Positions 11,635 through 24,901 of a stretch of 64,000 bases of DNA are shown in pieces; the first letter of the stretch is position 1, and each line of letters opens with the position of its first letter. The translations under genes were made by a program, and so were the position numbers. The stretch spans positions 27,737,422 through 27,801,421 of the forward strand of contig NC_135141.1 in the NCBI RefSeq assembly GCF_051014445.1, read 5' to 3'. The notes beneath the pieces were generated by a model. The model did no database searches. It was not told where the DNA came from and saw nothing but the letters and a program-made list of their open reading frames with translations. Origin of the DNA: Colletes latitarsis. Taxonomy: Eukaryota > Arthropoda > Insecta > Hymenoptera > Colletidae.

Positions 11635-14600
11635 TTAATAACAGTCCATTGAATTCACATCTCCTTGTTTGTGGATTGTTAATATATCATCCAAGATAGA
11701 CTCAAAGCTAGTAGTATACGTAGTCAACCATCGAGTTTTTTCTTCGATGATGGCATCGATATTTAAATTAAAAATCGTTTGAAGAAAGCTTTGTCTTGTT
11801 ACACAGGAAATAAATTCAAACGTCTTTTCCTCTGTGCTTTGTATTTCTTCATCCATTTTCATAGAATTCTTGTAAATCGATGCAAGAAGATTCGCATCAT
11901 TAGCATCTACAATTTCTTCAATCACATTGCTAGAGTTACTAAATACCTCCTCGGGATTGGAACTTGCAACATTATTTGGTTGTTCATATTTAATGTACGA
12001 AGTATCTATTGTAGCACTGTCTTTTGGTAAAGGCAGCTCTGGTAAAGGTTCATTAAGTTTATATTTCAGAAGGAATGATTTAAGTTTGTTTAATATAGCT
12101 GCCGAAGTTCTACACACTTCGAAATCACTGTCATCTTCTAAAGTAACTAAAAGAACCTAAAATTTGAAACAATAAAATATATATTGTTTTGGATAAATAT
12201 CGCATAAATTACTTACTCCTAAACAATTTTGCTTTGCTAATTCATCCAATGCTTTGTTAAGTCTTCGTTTTATTTCATTTTCATTTAATGACATAATTTT
12301 TCTGTGTTCTTTGGAAAATGTTACTTTCGGAAAGTGTCCATCAAGTACTCCTTGATCAGATAAATGTGACTTTATAAATTGCGTCCAATATTCAAGGGCG
12401 CTTGTTTTTACTTCCCAGTGAAGATCAAAGACAGCAGCCATTGACATTGCTCGGGACATTGAATCAATAACGTTTCTCCTAAACAACAGTATATCAACAA
12501 TTTATAAACAATAGCCATTGCTTCTATATATTTGTACTTACTGCCATTTACAGTGTACATATAATTCTTTTATTAAAATTACGGCTTCCTTTCTGACTAT
12601 AGCTTCGCTTTCATTGTTGAGTAAATTAATGGCAACATCCTGAAATGTAAGTGAAAGTATTTTTTCTTATATGCTTTAGTTGACGATTTTATACTTATTA
12701 AAAAAAACATACAGGTAGATTAAGTTGCGATAATTTTTCTTCCCATAGTCTGTTTATTCGAACAGTAGTTGAAATAAAAGCTAATGCAGATGCCCGAACA
12801 TAACTTTCACTGTCCGTTTTAGCTATTTCAAGCGCTAATTGTAAGAACTGATTTGTTAATAAAAATTCTTGAAATGCTGGATATTCTGTACATAGTCAAA
12901 CATATTGCATATTAACACATACTATAATTATATTGTGCAAAAACTACATTCATAAACAATCGTGCTTAAAAACTTACTGTCTTCAGAAATTGTAGCAATA
13001 GTATTTAAAACTTCTAGAACACTGTCCCTTACTTCCCAATTTGCATTGTGCAATCTTTTGAAAAGCGTTGGTCCTATATCGTTCATGTGGCTGTCTGTTT
13101 CAACAAGTAGTACTAAATTTGGTGGCATAAAATTCTGAATTGCTACCTTACATACTTTTAAAGCTTTTACACATACCTAAAAATAGAGTTAATGAGAAAA
13201 TATAAACTACATACAAATAAGTTACTTTGAATGCATACCACAGGTATTATTCCTGGATGGTTTAAGATTTCTTGTGCAAGCGATAACAAGCATATAGTTT
13301 CTACGCATTCTTGCCATTTTAATTTAAACTTTTCCGTCATTACTGCCAACCCATTGAGAAGCGAGGCTAACAACGTAGGATGATCAACTATAGGATCTCC
13401 TTCTAGCGGGGATATAAATGTAGATTTCTTTGGTCCATTTTCCAAGTTTGCCACATTATTTGTTCCTACAGTATTAATTGTCTCGTTACAGATATCTGGC
13501 ACATAATTCTTGAGTACATGACACAACGTTTGAAATGTAATTACTGCGATATCCTGTTACATGTACATACAAAACTATTAGTTATAATCATTGACAACTA
13601 CTTTATAATTAAATATCGACATAAATAAGCAATTTTTACTATATTTACCCTGTCCATAATGTCTGTTATTTCTAGAAGTATATCGATGGATACTTTACAA
13701 ATATGTGCTAAAGGTAAATCATTTTTATATACAGCATCTCTTATATTATATGCCAACCGTTGTACGGCTGTACACGTTACATCAATCATTTTAGTAAGAA
13801 ACATATCAAAGAGATCATGAGTTATGTATGTATGTTTAACACATACAGCTAAAGGTATAATCTGTTAATAAAAAAAAAAAATTACTATAATTATTCGTTA
13901 ATAGAACTACCATTATGCTCATATATAATAGAAAAATCCATACCATTATGCTTATAGCTTGATGTTCAAACTTGTGTTGATGTGGTACAACAAATTCATG
14001 TAATGATTGGAGTTTCTTCCAATATATCAACAGAAGCTTATTTGTTTTTACTATTTCTATTATATACTTCTTTGATAAAAGCATCATAGATATATAACAC
14101 AAATCATAAGAGAACTTTTGGGTTATATCAGCATCGATAGTTTCTTGTCCTTCTCTAATAGCACGTTTTAATGGAATAAGTAAACATAACACTAACAGCT
14201 TATGAATGTGTGGCAAAAATGTTGTGCTAATACATGCTTCAAAAATGGCCTTGACTCTCATGTCTAAATTAATAATTTCTTGGCATAATTCAGGTATCGT
14301 ATTATCCATGTTTGCAAATAATGTATTTTCAATTATACTAGTTAATAAATCTAACGTAGTGCATAGTAATTTATTTTGTTCCAAATAATTATCTTCCAAC
14401 CCATTACACACCTGAGGCTCAAATGTGTTAGACATTAGTGGTGCAGCAATTGCAACAATAACTTCCTTACAAAATTTTATATTTTGTTGTTCTTGTAAAA
14501 GTAAAAGCCACAAAAATGTTTGACTTTCACGTGTCACATACATGGTATGATTCCAGTGTGCATACTTTACAATATCCTTCCAAACTTCTATAAAACCAAC

Positions 14601-15309
14601 GTCCATCACATTTTAATTGCATTGATAGATTTATTTATATTAAAAATATAATTATATATTGCTCACCAGAATCTATAACCCATTGTCTGCCACTTCGATG
14701 TTTAATTAAGTCGGATAGCATTGTAGTATAAGCCATTTTAATAGATGCTGGCAGATCGTCTCCATGAAGTTTAAGGATATCGCACAATCTGTTATACACA
14801 TTCTGGCAATGCCAGTAATGAAAACGTAGTTCATTGCGTGAAATTATTCCCACAAGTTTTAAAGTAAATATACTTATAGACTGAGAAGGTTTGCAATCAA
14901 CATTCCAAATATTCAATGCTTTTAATACCCACTTTTGTAGTAATACGCAATGTTCATAATCTGCAGTACCTGGAATAAATTATTTGAAAAGACTCATATT
15001 ACTGATTGTATATATTTGATACGTGTAAAAAAAATATAGTAAATCAAACTATAAATTAGTGTAAAATGAGAGGAATAGAGAAAAAAATGTGTAACAAGTA
15101 TAACCAAACTTAATCAGAAACATTTTATCATATAATTTTATAAATATACATTATAACATGGTATCTAACATTTCCTTACACTCTTTTATATTCTCTGAAA
15201 TGTGGGTCAACAGAAGATCAAGATAAGTAGTAGACACGATGTTATAATTAGGTAACAAAAACAATTCCAAAACTTCGGATAACCTTTCATCGTTCTTTAA
15301 TGATGTCAT
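11635..15309 (-). CDS. BRAT1: BRAT1 orthologue (BRCA1-associated ATM activator 1)
   Basis: Ten exons: 15309-15180, 14969-14667, 14587-13944, 13861-13649, 13553-13239, 13176-12978, 12885-12713, 12639-12542, 12478-12217, 12156-11635. They sum to 2,859 nt, or 952 aa (human about 821). All junctions are GT-AG and keep frame. HEAT-repeat segments match the human protein, for example NWEVRDS (exon 6), ESYVRASA (exon 7) and HWEVKTSALE (exon 9). The protein ends in Asp-Cys-Tyr, as human BRAT1 does. BRAT1 was first described as a BRCA1/ATM partner and is also a partner of the Integrator endonuclease pair INTS9/INTS11, acting in the nucleus and cytoplasm. Exon 1 is short (43 codons plus 1 nt), and its ATG at 15309 is the first in-frame start. 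The gene converges on the zinc-finger gene and diverges from SLC35F6. Confidence 0.93.
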
Positions 15310-17581
15310 TATGCTCTCGTATTAAATTTGCAATAATTATGCAAAAACACTAAATTATTCCTTGATTTTTTTTTAATCTACATATCTTCCATACAGCCTA
15401 TTGTACGTCGCAAATTTTGGAGCGTACACAATTTTAATATACATTGCTTTTAAAAATGAGTACCACTTCGAATACTCATATTTTCTTGATCTTGTATTTA
15501 AAAAACGAGTGTAAGGAAAGATTATAATCCTTTAAACATGTGCAATAAAATAGAACTCGTATAAATCGGAGTAAAGTTACCACTATCAATCAGATTAGAT
15601 ATGTATATATATGTTTGTTTATTTTTTTCTGCTACTGGCGGTCATTTTAAACTTACTATTAGCAATTGCTTACTTAAAACACGTAATAATTAAACACACA
15701 CATTGTTACTTGACAATGGTAGTATCATCGAAAAAAATATATGTTCTAATAAAATAAATAGGATAGACTTGTTAAATATAAATTGACATGCAAGTGCGTA
15801 TATGTAAGTACTTTCATAAATGTTTTAAAGGTTTCATGATATAATTGTATAATTAAAATGTAACTCGTGTTAACAATTTTACACATTCTTACAAGTATTA
15901 TCTAGCATATTCCAATATTACGTACTTATATTGGCTTCTCGCCATGCTGAACGAGAAGCAGTAAAGCTGCGAGAGTTAAGTTTTGTACTATACACATAGC
16001 AGAGATGCACAAATGGTGCATACTCTTTTTATCAAGTGGAAAAGTAGCAAATTTTCAGATTCTTGCAGTTTTACTATTTTTCGTTCAGTATAGCTAAAAG
16101 TGGAGTCGGTTGTGATAGCCTTGATAGAAGTTGAGAACCTGTAATGCTGAAATTAATACACATGTATATTCCCTTCAAGTCCAGTTTTTGTTGATACGAC
16201 ACTTGCGTGAAAGGAAAATAGATATTGGTCTTATCGTGATATTATCTTTACCGTGCAATGAACTTTGTTACTTAATTAATTAGAGATATAAAAAGTACTT
16301 TTGACTCGGTGATCGTTACAGTATGATAATTTTGTATAAGACACATTAATTGTGCTGCAAACACAAAGGTATTTCATTACAATTTATTTGGTCCCTTTAG
16401 CTTTCATTTTCTTATATTAACAATTTCTATTTCGTTATGTATATGACTTATATTAAATATCTGATATTAATTATCTGATTGAGAATATTATTCTTTTTCA
16501 TTATTTTTTATTGTGAAATTATTATAATTATTGGATATATATATTCATTCGTTTGTCTGACGTTTACTGATTTATCCAGTGTGGCCAGATTTGGCATATT
16601 TCACTCATTTAGTGCATCGACGGCGACCCTAGTAACGATGAACTTTCTTGACATTTAACGGTATGTGGGTTAGCTAACATATATTACGTATATGTACGTG
16701 GTTTGTATGGTAGTATAAGTCTGCTTCCCCATCGTTCCGTTAGTCACCAAAGAAGTTCGTCGTTACTACTGTCGCCGTCGATATACTCAATTTGGCAATT
16801 ATGCCAAATCTGGTCACATTGACTTTATTTCCTTAAATCACATAATATTCATTTTTTTAAGGTGATAAATACTTATACATATAAGCTTTAAAGTTTTCAT
16901 TGCTCTATTGCAATAATGCAATTTACAAATATTGTAATGTTTACTAATCGTTATGTTATTGTACTGCTCAACTATGCAGTAATAGTAAAACTATTGGCCT
17001 GTCGTCCGTTTCATATTTTATTTCGTGTAACGAATTATAAATCATTTATCCTTCATGATCATATTTCGGATGTTAATTGTTACTCGCTATATTTTTAAAT
17101 TTAGCTTTTTATTGTAATTTACAAAATATTTTGTATATCGTACGTTTTGTAGTATAATTAAATCAGTGATATTTAATACTTTAATTATAAATTTATTATT
17201 AATACTTTAAATATTTAAGGCTTTAATTAATCATATTAACACGAATGAGATACTGTTTCTCTATTCACTTTACTTCAATGCATAATATTAATTTGTACTT
17301 CTGATGAGTTTAAATATGCTGGAACCTTATAACATAAAATTATATTAAATTTATGGAATATTTACATACATATGCACGTTTTGATTAGATTAGCAAAGCA
17401 CATAGTGAAATTCTTTTGTTATCTGAGACAACGCTGTAACATTATTTCATTTTATGTGAAGTAGTGGTTCTTCACATCTGTTTGATGATATACATTTTTT
17501 TTTTTTGAATCTTGAGTGTTTTAATATTTGTTCTGAATATTTTCATGAATTTTATTTACAGAATTTTATACACAATTAAAA
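15310..17581. other. Intergenic region between BRAT1 and SLC35F6
   Basis: This is a divergent spacer of 2.3 kb, AT-rich, without coding sequence. It contains one MITE (16576-16823, listed separately). An acceptor-like TTTATTTACAG about 22 nt before the SLC35F6 start suggests a 5'-UTR intron, so a non-coding first exon of SLC35F6 may lie here. I could not place it. Confidence 0.5.
16576..16823. mobile_element. MITE with long imperfect terminal inverted repeats
   Basis: The two halves are reverse complements over roughly 90 bp each. Shared blocks include CCAGATTTGGCATA, ATCGACGGCGAC and AGTAACGA. The outermost bases are less well matched (CAGTGTGGCC against CAATGTGACC). TTTAT flanks both sides (16571-16575 and 16824-16828), a probable 5-bp target-site duplication. 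There is no open frame, so it is a non-autonomous element. The right half also contains a local palindrome, TTTGGCA-ATTA-TGCCAAA. I cannot name the superfamily. Confidence 0.75.
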
Positions 17582-19350
17582 ATGGCATGGACACATTACC
17601 AACGTATATTAGCTGTACTTCTGGTTGTAACTGGATCATTTAATAGTTTATCAGTAAAGTAAGTAACTAAATTGACAAAGTACAAAATTATTTAATTAAA
17701 ATATAAAATAATTAAAGAAAAATATATATAACTTTATGTAACTAAATATATTTATTGTCTTTGATTTAGATTCGCAGATAAACAAATAGTACCGGGTGAA
17801 GATGGTGAGCTCAGGCATTTCAATCATCCTTTTATGCAGTCTTCCTTTATGTTTGTAGGGGAGATGATGTGTCTTGTAGTATTTAAAGTTGTTTATTATT
17901 ACTACAGTCGTAGAGGTGTAAGTTTTATTCATTAAATCAAGGGTGGTCAACTTATGATTGATTTTTTTTTCTTAAAAATGTGTCATGATCTACCTATTCT
18001 TATGTATTATGTATTTATCATCTCTTGTTGGCCATTCCTGCATTAGATGAACATATATTACATTTATTAGCTGCAAATATTTATCATCAGAATTGTTTAA
18101 TTATAGGATGGCTCTGTGGATAACAATACTTTAACTAAAGGATCGCAAACATTTAATCCTTTTATTTTACTCATTCCTGCATTGTGCGATATGTGTGCTA
18201 CATCTATTATGTATGTCGGCTTGAGTATGACATACGTGAGTAGTTTTCAAATGTTACGTGGTGCTGTTATTATATTCACAGCTATTCTTTCTATGAGTTT
18301 TCTCAATAGAAAACTAGGTAGCAGAGAATGGATTGGTATAGGAATGGTTTTAATTGGTTTAGTTCTTGTTGGACTCAGTGACATAATAGTTATGGAAAAT
18401 TCAAATAGTAACACAAACTCTATTATAACTGGAGACTTACTTATTATATGTGCTCAGGTAAAACTATACAATTTATATGCTTTCAATATCAATAACAAAA
18501 TTTATTTATTTTAAAAATAAGGCAAGCGTTAGTTATATAGATTTATTACAATAGATTATAACAGCTGTTCAAATGGTGGTGGAAGAAAAATTTGTAGCTG
18601 AGCAAAATATACCAGCACTGCAAGCAGTTGGTTGGGAAGGTACTTTGTAATACTTTTAAAATATAAAATATTCATTTACGTTAAAAACAATATATAAGAA
18701 TGTACTTTTTATAGGTGTCTTTGGATTCATTAGTATATGTATTTTAATGATTCCTCTTAATTTTATACCTGCATCACCTCCATTTGCTGACAATTCTCGA
18801 GGGACACTTGAAGCTACTACAGATGCTTTTATCCAAATTGGAAACAGTGGTCTATTGCTGATGGCAATAGTAGGTTAGTATATTCATAATTAATTGTGAT
18901 TTACAAACATCTCATTGATGAAACAATTACAAACATTTATTAACTATATTATTTCTGTACAGGTATTGCATTCAGCATAGCTTTTTTTAATTTCTCGGGC
19001 ATTAGCGTTACCAAAGAAATGAGTGCTACTACAAGAATGATTTTAGATAGTATTCGAACTATTGTTATATGGGCTTTCTCTTTAGCAGTTGGTTGGCAAT
19101 CTTTTCATTACTTACAGGTAAATATTCTTCCATTACTTTCACATAAGTTAATGCATATTTAATGAAATTCAGTTATTATTTTTTGTAGCTTATTGGTTTC
19201 ACCATGCTATTAATTGGAATGTTGTGCTATAACAACATTATTATTCCTCAATTAGTAAGAAAATGTAGATACCAATTAGGCCGTCATAGACCACCTCCAC
19301 GTAACCAAATCATTAATATAATGGCAGACGATATTCCAGAAACTCAGTGA
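17582..19350 (+). CDS. SLC35F6: Solute carrier family 35 member F6
   Basis: Seven exons: 17582-17658, 17770-17917, 18107-18457, 18555-18639, 18715-18873, 18963-19117, 19189-19350. They give 378 aa against 371 in human. The start MAWTHYQR aligns with human MAWTKYQ, and blocks such as SSFQMLRGAVIIFT and GISVTKE are almost unchanged. The protein is a multi-pass (about ten-helix) drug/metabolite-transporter-fold protein of the EamA type. Human SLC35F6 (also called ANT2-binding protein) is reported in lysosomal and mitochondrial membranes, and its transported substrate is not established. Hydrophobic segments are visible throughout, and the C-terminal tail is short and polar. All junctions are GT-AG. 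An AATAAA at about 19793-19798 lies some 440 bp after the stop. Confidence 0.95.
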
Positions 19351-20816
19351 AACTTATACTACTCATTCGATACTCTAGGATGTCGACCATTTCGTGATAT
19401 TAAGAACTATTATAGTTTCTATAAAGAACGGTAAAGCCTGTGATCTTAATGACATATGAAATTTATGTCTTGCTTCATGAAATTGATTAAAATTGATTGT
19501 ATTTTTAAGACTAACAAGATTACAATTTATAAAATCAACAACAATTTCTATAGACAGAAATTGATTATTAAATACAAATATTCAAGTTTATTATATGAAA
19601 TAAGTATTTTAGCAATTTTTATGTAAGCTTTTTACACGAATATATCAATTATTTTACAGGTGCTTTGTACATCCGTTAAAATCCATACATAATATCCAAT
19701 ACTAATTTTTCCTTGAAGAAATGTTTTGAATGCCAATTAATATAACAATATTTTTCCACCGTTAAAATTAGTTTGAAAAGAATTAAAAATTAAATAAATA
19801 ATTTCAAAATTATAATACATTTACGGTTGTAATTATTATAACTAAAATGTGAGTATTTTACAACTACATACTTATTTTTTGATGTAATAGAACACATTAA
19901 ATAAATTATTTTATCATGGTATTATTTTGTGTTATCCAAAGAAAACTTATTAAAACAATTTAATAAATATGAGTAACGTTCCAAAATAATCCTCGATCCT
20001 TTATTTTTTATTAAGTATTTTAAAAATTTTACATTATTACTTATGAAAATACTGGTAGAAGACAACCATTTCCTACATTTTATCCACATATAACAGAATA
20101 TTAAATTTCAAGGTGTCGGTGAGGCTGAATAAAAAGTTAAAATAATGCTTAAATATTAGACATATTTTATTATTTTGCATACTTCAGACGTAAATCATAA
20201 ACTACTTTGTGCAAAAAATTGTTGTTGTAGCATATACACATATATAATATGTACGTATTAGCACATTTTGTATACACACATATGTACCAGTATGCATGCA
20301 TGCATACACATACATGACTAAATGTATCTAACAGAAAGCTTTTGAAATAAAATAATATTTATATTTTTAATAATCGGAATAGAATATATTTTGTGCTATC
20401 TTAGATAAATTACGCCTATAAAGACTAATATATTAGTACTGCACATTAGTCGGCAATTAATTGTAGAATCTTTCCGATTTGCGTCCCCCTTTTTGATTAA
20501 ATCAAAAATGCTTTACGGAATGTTTCCTTTAATCATACGAATAATTTTTGCTATTTAACGTGTATCTCATTTTTTATAAATTACTGTCGGCATAGAACCT
20601 TTCAACCGCGGTTTCATCGAATATAACTTCGATCCACGACGATGAATACGTTTATAGTGTTCATACGATAACTCAAACATCTGTTCTAGAAATTTATCTA
20701 TCCTTTACGGCTATGAGCAAGCACGTATGATATGACCATTAGAACTATCTAAACTTTAAATGAATTCGTAACATTTATTATGCGTTTACGACAGATAATG
20801 CAAATGGAAAATGAAT
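19351..20816. other. Convergent 3' regions of SLC35F6 and ACLY
   Basis: This is AT-rich sequence with 3' UTRs and intergenic spacer. Plus-strand AATAAA signals lie near 19793-19798 and 19896. A minus-strand signal for ACLY (TTTATT on the plus strand, 20774-20779) lies 38 bp beyond its stop. A short alternating tract around 20265-20310 (CATATG/ATGCATGC) is low-complexity. I see no other feature. Confidence 0.6.
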
Positions 20817-23800
20817 TCAATTGTATTGCTCCGGCAATACATAGGAAATGTCATCCCAAGGATGTCGGTATAGGCCTTGTTTCAATCTCTTTTGATCCAT
20901 GTAATGACCTGCAGTAACAAAACATAGAATTATTATTACTCGAGTACAATCTTGTATAAACTATCGAAAAGATGAATACTTACCAATAAAACCTATACTC
21001 CTACCAAGAACGAATAAACTATTTATAGCACCAATTTCGATGTATTCCTGCGCTTCTTCTCTAGTGAAACTCCCACTTTTCCTCAGCATATCCACAAAGG
21101 CACAAGCAATAATGCCATCCACGTTAAGAATTAAATTAGGTTTCTTACTTGTAGTTATCTTTTCGACTTCTAATGCATATTCAACCAACGGCTTAGCAGG
21201 AAAATTCTCCATTACGAATTCTTTAATAAGCTTCACACGCATATCTGGATTGTTTATGGATTTTATACGATGACCAATACCCATGATCAATTTGCCTTTT
21301 TTACGTGTATTATTCACAAACTCTTGTGGATGTAACCCAGCATCATAGGCTTCAGAAAACATACGAGCCGCTCCATCTAATGCTCCGCCGAAACGATCAC
21401 CCTATTGTTCAAGTTTACATAAAATATTAATGCTAATTCCATAAATATAGAAAAATATTGTGAAACCTGTTTGTTTTACTTACTATAGTTAAAAGGCCAG
21501 ATACCAAAGAGCTAACTAAATCTTTACCAGCTCTTGCACAGACAATAGTGTTATGGGCCCCTGACACGGCGGGACCGTGATCAGCCGTTAACATTAAAGA
21601 CATCTCAAGGAATTTACAATACATGATCGGCAGACATCGTTGAAACCACAACAATGAGACTACACCACCGATGCCTACATTTTGTTTAAGAACTTCGGTG
21701 ACGGGCATTCCAGCATACAATAATTCTTGACCACGTTCGTCGCATATTGATGTCATGAATGAAGCTGGTTTCCGTATTAAACCGAGTTCCTACAGAAATT
21801 GATTTATTCGTAATATTTATCAAGAGATGAATGAAATTCTACTTGGTGATAATTAAATATATTACCCTAGCCCAACTGTAATCCATAGGAACGGTCGGTG
21901 GTGGAACTTCCGGTTCTGGAACGATCGTTCCTTCCTTTACGAGTTTTTCATAAACGTGCTGCATCAGATCTCCAAGAGCGTCGAAACTATCGGGAACATA
22001 GGCACCAGCAGCTTTCAACGCAGCATTCTTGGCAGAAGCTGTTTCCAAATTACTGTGGGCGATTGATCCAGCGTGGCCAAATTGTACTTCAGAATTGAAC
22101 ATACTGGCACAAGTACCGATGCACCAAGCAATCAATGGCTTTGTAATCTTCTTTGATTTCAATGCTTGGCACACTTCGTATTCCTCCACGCCACCTACTT
22201 CGCCAAGAAGAACTATGAGCTTCACTTCGGGATTTTGTTGATAACGCATTATGTGATCCATAAACGTAGTTCCTGGATAACGATCTCCTCCAATCGCAAC
22301 ACCTTCCAACACCCCATTGGAAGCCTTGGAAATTATATTGTTTAATTCATTGGACATACCGCCAGAACGGGAAACATATGCAACGCTAAAAAATAAGGTT
22401 ATCTTAGTATCAAGATCGATATGCCTTAATACAATGTAAGGAGGAAATATAGGATTTGTATTTTTTGTTATGGTCGATGACAAAAATTACCTGCCAGGCC
22501 TATAAAGTTTACTGTGAAGAATATTGTCCATCATTCCACCAGTATTTCCAATCTTGAAACAGCCCGGTTTAAGACCTCCAACAGTAGCTGGACCAATAAT
22601 CGTAACATCTCTTTCTTGTGCCATTAGAATTAGTTTTCTCGTCATATTTTCGGGTATGCCTTCGGCAATAATAGCAATCGTTCGAATTTGAGGGAACTGC
22701 AACGTTTCAACTGTGCTTTCGTAAGCAGATCTTAAGGATGCAAATGTAACCATAACATCTGCATCTGTATGTTTAGTCATAGCATCCTTCATTTGTTTGT
22801 AAACAGGGATGAGTATCTATCGCGTATATTGAAAAGAAAAAAATTAAGATTTTTCATCATGATTAAAATAAAATAAAATATTTTATTTGAATAAGAAAAT
22901 TGACAATTCTGTAAAGTACCTCTTTATGACCCCAGTAAAACTTTTGTTTGTGATCACCAGTGAAAGGGTATACAATGGCAGCAACAGATGGTTCCGATCT
23001 GCGACATACGAAGTCAAAGTCTAGCATACTTTGCACTGCTCTAGTTTGCATTCCCCAGATAATAGCTCTGGTTTTATTACTGAAAAGTTGCTTTTTTGAC
23101 GATCCATCAACGGAGTCGCTTGTTTTTAATTTAGGTTGCTTGGTAGGCGAGCAAGATGTACTTTTTGAGGGTGCTGTAGGACCCACGTCTTGTCCCGAAG
23201 GCAATAAAAAGTTTGCGGTGGAAAATTCTTGAGCTTCAGGATCTGGAATCGGCTTTTTACCTAAAGCCATTGCACATATAGCCGTCATGTGAGTTTCCGG
23301 GCCGAATACATAAACAGGGATACCGAGTCTTCTACCAACTTCGCGGATAATTCTGAAATTAAAAACGCAAAAATGCAATTATTTAATAATGTTCGTCGGA
23401 TACATAAACTACTTTAAATTACATTTTTAAAATGCTTTTATACCTTAAACCTTCTTGATAATTTGGGCCTGCTCTTCTTACAAATATTTGTATTTTGTGT
23501 TCCACAAGTTTTGGCTGATACTCTTGTAGTGCCTTTACAATACCCTTAAAAGTTGCAGCTACATTCGTGAAATTGGCGATACCTCCACCAATGATTAATA
23601 CCTTTCCCTCTTTTCGTTTTTCTTTTGTCATTAAGCTCAAAATCGTTTTCGCGTAGTCATAAGTTTGCTGTTCACTGGGTGCACCAGAGTATTCACCATA
23701 ATTTGCTAGTTCGTTTGTAGCACCCAAGTCACAAATCGTATCTGAATATATTACAGATGCACCTGAAAAAATTTTTTATATAAAAAAAAAAATGCGTACG

Positions 23801-24901
23801 AATGCAATTAACCTTGTTAAAAAAAAGGGAAACGATTTGACAATCACAATTTGGCTAGAATGAACCAGATTAATCACGTAAATGATACTGCTGTGCGCTT
23901 CTACTGACCACCGCCAGCAACCATAGTCCATATCCGACCAGATGGATTAAGAAGAGTCAACTTCAAGCTAGCCCCAGATTTAGCATCCAAATCAGCGATG
24001 TAGGCCTCTTCTGGATAGGCATCCCGTCCAAACGGTGGTGGATAATCAATTTCTCCCCAGTCTGGTTTACATATGAAGTCCGCAGTTGTATCCAATTTAG
24101 CAGCAAGATCCAGTATATAAATTCCATTGTCTGTCACCACCAATGGATTTATTTCCAAGTAAGTGAAATATAAATTAACGTAAAGTTTATAGAGAGACTC
24201 AATAAACTTAGCAATTGTTCTAGAAGCAAATAATCACACCATTATTTTTTAGCAACATTTTAAAAATAAAACAATAATTTCATTTTGTAAGACTTACTCC
24301 TTCTTGTCATTTGCCACATGTACTAATAATTTTTCCATCAGCACAGATTGATCTGGTGCTTTTTCTCCAACAGATACTTCTAGTTTTAAAGCTTTTGCAT
24401 CAACATCTCCAATATCAACACCCCCTTCATGATGAAATAAAATAGTATCAGCTTTCCGGTGTGAATAGATGCAAACATAAGCTTCTTCTTCCTATAATTA
24501 AAAATATCATTGGTTTATTCATTTTTTATTAACTCTCTATAGCAGCAACAAACATTTACCTGTTTATGAGGAACAAATGGTTCAATAATAAATGTTCTTA
24601 ATTTTCCTGTTGTTTTTCCTATTAGCTGGTCCTTATTTATTCTCTCAGCTATCCATTGTTTCACTGTAGCCAAATCTGCATTCACTTTAATTAGGCCAAG
24701 TTTTCCACGACGCTTGATTAACTGATCAGGCTTTACAACCAACTTTTCAGTTAGAAGCCATGGATTGGTGTTTACAACATCTGCCCAATTTGTCTGTTCT
24801 GTGATGGCCACAAATCTGCATTTAACTGCATTTGTACCAAGAGGAAGTTTGCGATTAATGAGATCTTTTCCAGTTGCTTCGCGAATTGCTTTTGCAGACA
24901 T
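20817..24901 (-). CDS. ACLY: ATP-citrate synthase (ATP-citrate lyase)
   Basis: Ten coding exons: 24901-24560, 24491-24298, 24219-23909, 23762-23444, 23352-22920, 22816-22491, 22385-21866, 21789-21484, 21401-20984, 20908-20817. They total 3,261 nt, or 1,086 aa (human 1,101). The cytosolic tetramer cleaves citrate with ATP and CoA to acetyl-CoA and oxaloacetate, feeding lipid synthesis and histone acetylation. Visible in order are an ATP-grasp region opening with MSAKAI, a citrate-binding/CoA-ligase part with EYSGAPSEQQTYDY, the active-site His in FGHAG (about residue 746), and a C-terminal citrate-synthase-like domain with GHR-type motifs and a DDISYVLPE end. The central linker (exon 5) is divergent and lacks the Arg-x-x-Ser context of the human Akt/PKA site. 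Exon 3 uses a GTCAGT donor. An acceptor-like TTGCTTTTAG sits just before the start codon, so the 5' UTR is spliced. Confidence 0.97.

Noticed and set aside
21898..22241. Plus-strand frames of 66-70 codons overlapping ACLY
   Set aside because: They are antisense shadows of the conserved ACLY exon 22385-21866.
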